This document shows, in pieces, positions 1 to 6,011 of a stretch of 12,903 bases of DNA. Position 1 is the first letter of the stretch. Every line of letters starts with the position of its first letter. Source of the stretch: an uncultured Blautia sp. Its GTDB lineage: Bacteria; Bacillota; Clostridia; Lachnospirales; Lachnospiraceae. A model generated the notes under the pieces. That model was not told the DNA's origin. It saw nothing but the letters and a program-made list of their open reading frames with translations, and did no database searches. The translations under genes and the position numbers were made by a program. The stretch lies in NCBI GenBank assembly GCA_900551715.1, contig URXG01000070.1, positions 1 through 12,903 of the forward strand. The letters are read 5' to 3'.

Positions 1-10
1 TAGCTTGTTT

Positions 11-42
11 CTCACCACCTATAGAGGTGGGAGTCATCTCCC
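11..42. repeat. Overlapping hairpins after the last operon gene
   Basis: CTC-A-CCACCT (11-20) can pair with AGGTGG-GAG (25-33) around a 4-nt loop, giving 9 bp with one bulged A. An alternative GGGAG/CTCCC stem (29-33 with 38-42) uses some of the same bases. On the minus strand no T-run follows within the visible bases, so a terminator is not proven. It could instead be the border of a neighbouring element lying outside the window. Confidence 0.35.
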
Positions 43-54
43 AGCTGATATAAA

Positions 55-1173
55 TTAGATTTCTTTATATTTTTTCGATATATCAATAATTTTTTTACGA
101 TATATCCGTCCGGAAAAAGCAATATGGGGCAGCTCATAAAATTTTGCGGTCTCCGGGCACACCGGTCGATACAGAGGATCTGCGATGATTGTTTTTGCAT
201 CTTTCAGTGCCTCCCTGAGTTCTTCTTCCCCTCTTACAATTCGGTCATTTCGACTCAGAAGTCCCTCTGTTTCTTCCAGCGGGCAGAGTACCTGACATGC
301 CCTGTGACACTTCTGCTCTATAGCTGCTGCCAGACTTCCCATAGTCACAGGTTCTCCAACGATCATAATCTCAGGTTCCTCTGTAAGTCTTTCCCTGAGA
401 TATGGAATCTCGTCTTTTTGCTCCATAGAAGCTGCAATCTTTTCTGCTGTTCCCCATAATGGCGTTCCCACCACATATGGAGTACCAAATCTTTCTTTCA
501 GATATCCGGCAGTCTGAAGCCCTACAGAACTTACCACCAGATTCACCTCTGCTTCTCCTGCTCCGGCCAAAGTTTGCAGGTTATCCCCCATAGCCCAGGT
601 GGAAAGGACTTTCCATCCACATCTTTCTATATTATTTTTCAGGATATCCACACAACACTGTGGTCCAAAGTCCAGAGGTGTCACTCCAAGTAGATTCACA
701 GTATGAGGCTGGATCTTCTCTGGTCTTTCTGTTACAAATTTCTCTGCCAGTTTTTCCAGTGCCATTCCTGCCCCTCTGACATAATCATGCATTCCGTTGG
801 TCGGCACTGCAAATACCGGAATCCCGATATTAGCTTCTATAATATGTGCCAGTGCCGGAAAGTCTGTACCACTCATATAAGGAATAGGGGAACCTGCCAA
901 TGCAATAAATGCCGGTTTCAGTTCCCTGGCTGCTTCTTCAACATCCTGAATAAATTTTTCATCGTTTCCAAGAACAGCATCAATCTCAGAAAGCCCGGTA
1001 ATAAAGATCAGACTGTCCTGATCATACCAGCGTATCTCATCGTGAGTATTATAAGTGGAATTGCAGCCGGAAGGGTCGTGCATTACCACCATACCTCCCA
1101 GTTCATATAATGCAGAACACACACCGGATACATCTGCTGTGTAAACCGGTATGATCTCATATGCCTGTTTCAT
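55..1173 (-). CDS. Nitrogenase component 1-like protein, K-like subunit (module B)
   Basis: 372-residue K-like protein, paralogue of the module A K-like subunit. Shared features: SALYELGGMVVMHDPSGCNS with C37 at the same position, DEIRW against DEPRW, AGSPIPYMSGTD (no Cys, as in the paralogue's IIGTPVPAVIGTD), RFGTPYVVGTPL, and a C-terminal PHIAFSGR. The frame is open to 1194, but the start at 1173 is chosen: it makes the usual ATGA overlap with the upstream stop, has a GGGGGTG motif about 11 nt before it, and places C37 and YELGG at exactly the paralogue's numbering. It carries more cysteines than the paralogue in its second half (C173, C174, C185, C289, C293, C297, C339). It is the last gene of the cluster; what follows on the minus strand is cut by the window edge. 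Confidence 0.84.
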   Translation of the reverse strand: MKQAYEIIPVYTADVSGVCSALYELGGMVVMHDPSGCNSTYNTHDEIRWYDQDSLIFITGLSEIDAVLGNDEKFIQDVEEAARELKPAFIALAGSPIPYMSGTDFPALAHIIEANIGIPVFAVPTNGMHDYVRGAGMALEKLAEKFVTERPEKIQPHTVNLLGVTPLDFGPQCCVDILKNNIERCGWKVLSTWAMGDNLQTLAGAGEAEVNLVVSSVGLQTAGYLKERFGTPYVVGTPLWGTAEKIAASMEQKDEIPYLRERLTEEPEIMIVGEPVTMGSLAAAIEQKCHRACQVLCPLEETEGLLSRNDRIVRGEEELREALKDAKTIIADPLYRPVCPETAKFYELPHIAFSGRIYRKKIIDISKKYKEI

Positions 1174-2579
1174 ATGCAGCTTTCGCACCCCCATCCTTTA
1201 CGTACTACCAGATCTTCTGTATCTTTTTCCTTCTGGTATGCCTCTGTCATCAGCCCACAGAGACGACGTATTCCATCAAATCCATAAAGTCCGCCTCCCT
1301 GAACCATATTTACAAAGTTTCTACTGCCTGTGAACCAGGCTGCTTTCTGTCCGATAGCAAGAATCTTTCTGTTATTTTTTCTGGAAAGGACTCGCATTTT
1401 GACCTGGATCGTGGCTTTCAGCATCAAATCCGGACAGTTCTTCTGAAGCCACAGAAAATCCTCTTTTTCTTCAGTGCTTATACTGTCCAGGTAGACCGTT
1501 TCCACATGGAAACCGTGCGTCAGGAGAAGTTTTGCCAGACCCAGAGGGCGTGGATGAAAGAGATAATCAAGAGCTATGGGAGTATCACCAATAAGCACTC
1601 TGGCATTTTGCAGTGCTTCTTCGCACTTCCGGATTTCTTCTTCTACGGAAAAATCTCCCACACCTGTCCATTTATTTTCTGTATCTGATACTGTCCTGTT
1701 TTCGGAACCTGTCTTATCTTCTGTCCCGGTATTTCCAGGCAGTCCAAGTGCCTCTGCCAGTTTCCGTAATTCTTCCTGAATTTCTTCATAATCCCAGCTT
1801 CCAGGAAGATACAGATGTTTTCTTTTCAGTCTTTCTGCCAGCATCTCCCCACCATATTTGCCAGGAGGATATACTGTCACAAAAAGACTGCCTTCTCCAA
1901 GCCTCTGATATTCTTCCCAGGTATGACATTCCGGCATTTCCGGCACTTTATAATCATATGCTCTCAGCAGACGTTTCAGATCGCTGGTTTCATCCAGAGC
2001 AAAATCGCTTCCTGTAATCGTGACCGTATGTGGATCTTTTTTATCTGGTTTCAGCGGATCATACATGGCTTTCCGGAGTTTCTGATCCGGAGTCAGCCCA
2101 TGTTTCTGCATGATCGGATCCATATAGCAACGTACAAAACAAATATCCGGGAATCTGTTTTCCAGTTCATGATAAACCATCTCCAGATCACATCCCAAAA
2201 AGTGATGAAGACACACTGTAAAAAGCAGTACTGCCTTTGGTTTCTGAGGAAGTCTGTTCAGCACATCTGAGACACCTTCTATAGTGATGTCCTCCAGATT
2301 CCCATTGAGAAGATTTTCCTCCTCCAGGATCACAAAGGAAAAACGGTCTGCTGCGTTCATTTCTGCTGCTGTAAGGACAACGCCCCGCATACAGTTGTCT
2401 GCACAGACATAAATCTGTCTCGCCTCTGGCATCAGCATTCCTGTATGGACAATATTCCAGTTGCCATGTACAGGGGAATTGAATTCCAGCCCGGCTTTAA
2501 AAGGAACAGGAAAAGATGCTTCTTTTATGGAGATCACCGCACCTTCTTCGCTGATCTCTCCACCAACTCTTTTTAACAT
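1170..2579 (-). CDS. Nitrogenase component 1-like protein, D-like subunit (module B)
   Basis: 469-residue, strongly diverged member of the nitrogenase component 1 superfamily, in the D position of an H-D-K set. Anchors shared with the module A D-like protein: FNSP (33-36), a cysteine in ADNCMRG (C63) matching its C70/C71, VCLHHFLGCD (C123) matching its TCVDALLGTD, and GLYGFDGIRRL (430-440) near the C-terminus. Extra cysteines C59 and C130 lie beside these and could add ligands. Residues about 280-306 are a Thr/Ser/Asn/Glu-rich linker absent from the paralogue. The protein ends GWGCESCI, a CxxC tail after a basic stretch, also absent from the paralogue. A strong AGGAGG site precedes the start. 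It is probably a heterodimer partner of the last gene, which it overlaps by ATGA. A scaffold (NifE-like) role is as likely as a catalytic one. Confidence 0.8.
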   Translation of the reverse strand: MLKRVGGEISEEGAVISIKEASFPVPFKAGLEFNSPVHGNWNIVHTGMLMPEARQIYVCADNCMRGVVLTAAEMNAADRFSFVILEEENLLNGNLEDITIEGVSDVLNRLPQKPKAVLLFTVCLHHFLGCDLEMVYHELENRFPDICFVRCYMDPIMQKHGLTPDQKLRKAMYDPLKPDKKDPHTVTITGSDFALDETSDLKRLLRAYDYKVPEMPECHTWEEYQRLGEGSLFVTVYPPGKYGGEMLAERLKRKHLYLPGSWDYEEIQEELRKLAEALGLPGNTGTEDKTGSENRTVSDTENKWTGVGDFSVEEEIRKCEEALQNARVLIGDTPIALDYLFHPRPLGLAKLLLTHGFHVETVYLDSISTEEKEDFLWLQKNCPDLMLKATIQVKMRVLSRKNNRKILAIGQKAAWFTGSRNFVNMVQGGGLYGFDGIRRLCGLMTEAYQKEKDTEDLVVRKGWGCESCI

Positions 2580-3340
2580 GATTTTTCCTCCTGACAGGCT
2601 TTCATAATCCTGTCTGCAAGTTCCCGGTATTCTTTTGCCATATCACTGTTGGGATAGACTTCCAGAAGTATCTTTCCCTGCTCTTCTGCCTGAAGCACCA
2701 GATCACTGCGTGAGAGACTGCCAATAACTTCCGTATGAAAATCTCCTGCCAGTTCCTCTACTTTTTCCTCTTCTCTTGGAACATTCCGGCGATTCAGGAT
2801 GATTCCGCCAAGAGACGCATAACCTCTGTTCCGGAAATTTTTTACTGCCATGGCAATGTTGGCTCCTGCATGGATTGCCATATTTTCTCCAGATGTAATA
2901 ATAAATACTTTGTCTGCGTAGCCCTTGCGCATAGGCATGGAAAAACCACCGCAGACCACATCGCCCAATACATCATAAAGAACAACATCCGGCTGATAAA
3001 GTTCATATGCTCCCAGTTCTTTCAGCTTTTCCAGAGCTGTAATGATTCCTCTTCCTGCACAACCCAGTCCCGGTGTGGGACCCCCTGCTTCTACACAGAC
3101 CACATTCTGGTAACCGATCTTTATCATTTCTTCCAGTTTCATGTTCTGTTTCTTCTGGTTATAAAGATCCAGTACTGTAGGAACAGGTTCTCCATGGCGA
3201 AGAAGAATGGTGGAATCTGCTTTTGGGTCGCAGCCGATCTGCATGACTTTCAGACCTTTTTCACTTAGAGCAGCTGCCACATTGGAGACAGTGGTGGATT
3301 TGCCGATGCCTCCTTTCCCATATACTGCGATTTTGATCAT
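2573..3340 (-). CDS. NifH-like ATPase (module B), reductase component
   Basis: 255-residue NifH/BchL/CfbC-family ATPase, paralogous to the one that opens the operon. P-loop GKGGIGKST (8-16), switch I GCDPKADST (37-45), and cluster cysteines in GLGCAGRG (C94) and DVLGDVVCGGF (C130) are all intact, so it should form an active [4Fe-4S] homodimer. The first 45 residues are very like module A; the region between switch I and the first cluster Cys (about 50-80) and the C-terminus differ, as expected if each serves its own D/K partner. It ends EEKSC, giving an extra terminal cysteine not seen in the paralogue. An AGGAGG site lies 8 nt before the start. The stop overlaps the D-like start by 7 nt (ATGTTAA). 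Electron acceptor and substrate unknown. Confidence 0.95.
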   Translation of the reverse strand: MIKIAVYGKGGIGKSTTVSNVAAALSEKGLKVMQIGCDPKADSTILLRHGEPVPTVLDLYNQKKQNMKLEEMIKIGYQNVVCVEAGGPTPGLGCAGRGIITALEKLKELGAYELYQPDVVLYDVLGDVVCGGFSMPMRKGYADKVFIITSGENMAIHAGANIAMAVKNFRNRGYASLGGIILNRRNVPREEEKVEELAGDFHTEVIGSLSRSDLVLQAEEQGKILLEVYPNSDMAKEYRELADRIMKACQEEKSC

Positions 3341-3362
3341 TGTGGTTTCCTCCTGACTCTTT

Positions 3363-3623
3363 TTATTCAGTCTTTGTGATCACATTGGAGTATGCGGTCT
3401 TGGTGGACACACCTTTCAGACGCCCGATTTTTCCTGACAGGGTGCTGATCATATCCTGAGGTGCGTCGATGGCAATGCTGATAATGCTGATTCCTTTATT
3501 TTTGTAAGGAATCCCCATTCGTCCGATAATATATTCTCTGTTTTCACATAAAAGCTGATTGACTGTTTCCACAGCTTCGATGTTTTCAATAATAATAGCA
3601 ATCACTGCAACTCTTGTATCCAT
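3363..3623 (-). CDS. TM1266-family small protein (putative hydrogenase-system regulator)
   Basis: 86-residue ferredoxin-like/ACT-type protein resembling the TM1266 family, annotated in many genomes as an iron-only hydrogenase system putative regulator and commonly found beside hydE, hydF and hydG. The recognised pattern is MDTRVAVIAIIIE at the start, then YIIGRMGIPY (31-40), SIAIDAP (49-55) and SGKIGRLKGVSTKTAYS (63-79). The fold relates to the C-terminal domain of NikR, but no DNA-binding domain is present, so the regulator label is only tentative. The start at 3623 is preferred over one 13 codons earlier, because an AGGAG site overlapping the hypE stop precedes it and the family begins here. 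Its place between hypE and a NifH-like gene is unusual, as no [FeFe]-hydrogenase gene is in the window. A role in sensing or assembling a metal cofactor is possible. Confidence 0.88.
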   Translation of the reverse strand: MDTRVAVIAIIIENIEAVETVNQLLCENREYIIGRMGIPYKNKGISIISIAIDAPQDMISTLSGKIGRLKGVSTKTAYSNVITKTE

Positions 3624-3633
3624 ATGGTTTCTC

Positions 3634-4647
3634 CTAGCAGATGCGTGGTAATAGTTCCCCACCTGGCTGAGGAAGCAGTGCCTGTGTGCCGATTTCTGTT
3701 GTCATAACTACTTTTCCGGGCTGATCTGCGGTAACTTCTCCAATAATAGCTGCATCTTTGGAATAAGGGCATTTCTTAAGTGTTTCTACAATCTTTTCTG
3801 CTTCTTCCATAGGTGCCATGATCACCATGCGTCCTTCGCATGCCAGATAAAGAGGCTCCAGTCCCAGCATTCCGCAGACACCTTTTACTTCCGGTGCAAC
3901 AGGAACTTTTGCCGCATCCAGACGGATTCCCACATTGCTCTGTCCTGCAATCTCATAAAGAACTGTTCCCACGCCGCCTCTTGTAGCATCACGTATTACA
4001 TGAAGATCATGAGTTGTATTCATCACTGCCTCTACGGTTTTCCATAGTGGTGCACAGTCACTGGTTACATCTGCATCAATACCAAAATCCTCTCTTGCAA
4101 GAAGGATGGTGCATCCATGGCGGCCGATATCACCGGTAACAATAATGGCATCTCCAGGTTTTGCGTAAGTTCCGGCTACATTGACTCCTTCCTGAATCTC
4201 GCCCATTCCTGTTGTGGTAATAAATACACCATCTACCTGACCTTTGCCTGCCACCTTGGTATCACCAGATACAATATATACGCCTGCTTCTTTGGATGTT
4301 TTTTCCATGGCAGCTGCAATCTCTTCCAGTTTTTCCATAGGGAATCCCTCTTCAATCACAAAAGCACAGGTAAGATACAGAGGTTTTGCTCCCATACATG
4401 CCAGATCGTTGACTGTTCCGCAAATAGAAAGTTTGCCAATATTTCCTCCCGGAAAAAATGCAGGAGATACAATAAATCCATCTGTAGATACAGCCATTCT
4501 TCCTTTCGGCGGTACCAGTACCGCTGCATCATCTGCTGTCAGATCATCATTGGCAAAATGTGCTGCAAAAACACTGTCGATCAGCTCTGAGGTCTGACGA
4601 CCTCCGGCTCCATGAGCCATGGTTACTGTTTTATCCTGAATGCTCAT
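3634..4647 (-). CDS. hypE: HypE, carbamoyl dehydratase
   Basis: 337-residue HypE. Its C-terminal Cys is carbamoylated by HypF, then dehydrated with ATP to a thiocyanate that donates CN to HypD/HypC. Seen here: the N-terminal HGAGG motif (12-16), DDAAVL (39-44), STDGF (54-58), the GGNIGKLSICGTVNDLACMG segment (67-86) of the PurM-like ATP fold, SGDTKV (127-132), and the diagnostic C-terminus LLPRIC ending in C337. The reading frame is open back to 4713, but the start at 4647 gives the standard N-terminus and has a GAGGA site 8 nt upstream; the earlier Met would add 22 atypical residues and no good site. Its stop codon lies within the ribosome binding site of the next gene, so translation is probably coupled. 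Together with hypF, C and D it completes the cyanide pathway. Confidence 0.97.
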   Translation of the reverse strand: MSIQDKTVTMAHGAGGRQTSELIDSVFAAHFANDDLTADDAAVLVPPKGRMAVSTDGFIVSPAFFPGGNIGKLSICGTVNDLACMGAKPLYLTCAFVIEEGFPMEKLEEIAAAMEKTSKEAGVYIVSGDTKVAGKGQVDGVFITTTGMGEIQEGVNVAGTYAKPGDAIIVTGDIGRHGCTILLAREDFGIDADVTSDCAPLWKTVEAVMNTTHDLHVIRDATRGGVGTVLYEIAGQSNVGIRLDAAKVPVAPEVKGVCGMLGLEPLYLACEGRMVIMAPMEEAEKIVETLKKCPYSKDAAIIGEVTADQPGKVVMTTEIGTQALLPQPGGELLPRIC

Positions 4648-4712
4648 AACATTATCCTCTTTTCTATTTATTTTGTATATGTACAGGATCTGCTGATTTA
4701 CTTCGCAAATCA

Positions 4713-5759
4713 CTACTCTCTGTTATACATGTAATAAGCCGAACATGCACCTTCATTGGATACCATGCAGGCTCCTACCGGATGCTGAGGTGTACAGACT
4801 TTTCCAAAAACTTTGCAGTCTGAAGGTTTGCATTTGCCCTGAAGCACATCTCCACATCGGCATGCAGGATTGGGATTGCCTTTGATGTCCGGCACCTGAT
4901 ATTTCTTTCTGGCATCAAACTCCTGCCAGTTTTCTTTCAGCTGCACGCCAGAACCTGGGATCACGCCAAGTCCTCTCCACTCACTGTCGCAGGGTTCCAT
5001 CAGTTCTTCCATCAGCTTCTGAGCCTCCGCACTTCCTTCTTCTTTTACCACTCTGGGATAACAATTTACAAAGAAAGGTTTCCCTTTCTGGAACTGCACC
5101 AGAGCCACTGCAAGAGCTGTCAGCAGTTCTTTGGCTGTAAAGCCTGCCACAACACCACTGATGCCATCTTCTGCCAGGTGTTTACAGAGAGCTGTTCCCG
5201 TAATGGCATTGACATGTCCCGGATAAAGAAAAATATCTGCACTGCCTTTCAATGCTTCATAAGCATTTGGCATCGTCTTATTTGCTACAAGAAGGGAATA
5301 ATTATTAAGACCATCCTCTCTTGCCTGTTTTACAGAAAGACATCCTGAAGGTGTGGTAGTCTCAAATCCAACCGAAAGGAATACGACCTGTTCTCCCGGA
5401 TTTTCTTTTGCATACTTTTCCGCATCGGCAGGAGAATATACGATTTTTATTTTTGCGCCCTGTTCTCTGGCTCCTGCAAGGCTCATCTTTGTTCCCGGCA
5501 CCCTCACCAGATCTCCAAAGGTACAGATAGTCACATGTTTTTCCAGTGCAAGCCATACTGCTTCATCAATAAATCCTACCGGTGTTACACATACAGGACA
5601 GCCCGGTCCTGAGATCAGTTCTACCTGAGGAGGAAGAAGTTTACGGATTCCCAGCCTGAAAATCTCATGTGTATGGGTTCCACAGACTTCCATAATACGG
5701 ACTTTGGGTCCATTATAAGTTTCTATAATCTCCTTTGCCGTTTTCTTTTTTTCACTCAT
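4713..5759 (-). CDS. hypD: HypD, Fe(CN)2CO assembly scaffold
   Basis: 348-residue HypD, the [4Fe-4S] scaffold that, with HypC, assembles the Fe(CN)2CO group using cyanide from HypE. Conserved motifs: EVCGTHTHE (C26), GPGCPVCVTP (C54, C57), FGDLVRVPG (81-89), GFETTTP (131-137), and YPGHVNAITG (179-188). The C-terminal cysteine-rich region has Cys at 300, 302, 310, 315, 322, 331 and 339 (CRCGDVLQ, then PVGACMVSNEGAC), which includes the cluster ligands. Length and motif order are standard, with no sign of decay. The start is coupled to the hypC stop; a GGAGG motif lies 10 nt upstream. A 65-nt gap follows before hypE, larger than elsewhere in the operon, without a promoter or terminator I can support. 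Confidence 0.97.
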   Translation of the reverse strand: MSEKKKTAKEIIETYNGPKVRIMEVCGTHTHEIFRLGIRKLLPPQVELISGPGCPVCVTPVGFIDEAVWLALEKHVTICTFGDLVRVPGTKMSLAGAREQGAKIKIVYSPADAEKYAKENPGEQVVFLSVGFETTTPSGCLSVKQAREDGLNNYSLLVANKTMPNAYEALKGSADIFLYPGHVNAITGTALCKHLAEDGISGVVAGFTAKELLTALAVALVQFQKGKPFFVNCYPRVVKEEGSAEAQKLMEELMEPCDSEWRGLGVIPGSGVQLKENWQEFDARKKYQVPDIKGNPNPACRCGDVLQGKCKPSDCKVFGKVCTPQHPVGACMVSNEGACSAYYMYNRE

Positions 5760-5968
5760 TGCAGAAGGTCCTCCATCAACTGGTCTGTCTCACTGTCATC
5801 TTCTTCTGTGATCTTTGCAATGGCTACTCCTGCATGAACCATAACATAATCGCCAGGTTCCAGGTCATTAAGAAGCTGTGCAGAAACTTCTCTTTTGGCA
5901 CCTCCTGCATCTACTACTGCTGTTCCTTCACTGATTTTAACTACTTTTGCTGATAATCCTACACACAT
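5756..5968 (-). CDS. hypC: HypC chaperone
   Basis: 70-residue HypC/HupF family chaperone. Family members bind HypD through the N-terminal Cys2 (exposed after removal of Met1), hold the Fe(CN)2CO unit, and carry it to the target apo-protein. The start MCVGLSAKVV has the essential Cys2. Ser replaces the Pro usual at position 6 in MC-x-(G/A)-(I/V/L)-P. The small beta-barrel pattern follows (AVVDAGGAKREVS, then LEPGDYVMVHAGVAIAKI) with a short acidic C-terminal helix. A GGAGG site lies 7 nt before the ATG. It overlaps hypD by 4 nt (ATGA), so HypC and HypD, which act as a complex, should be made together. In [NiFe]-hydrogenase operons HypC contacts the large subunit; no such subunit is encoded here, so its acceptor is open. 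Confidence 0.94.
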   Translation of the reverse strand: MCVGLSAKVVKISEGTAVVDAGGAKREVSAQLLNDLEPGDYVMVHAGVAIAKITEEDDSETDQLMEDLLQ

Positions 5969-6011
5969 AACAAAACCTCCGCTTTTCTATATCAAAATCT
6001 TTATTTCTTTA

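Noticed and set aside
1..54. IS200/IS605-type element end
   Set aside because: Small hairpins are present, but no transposase, guide RNA or target sequence can be seen in 54 bases; only the hairpins are reported.
4648..4712. Internal promoter in the hypD to hypE gap
   Set aside because: The stretch is AT-rich with TATACA-like sequence but has no matching -35 box at a proper distance, so it is not supported.
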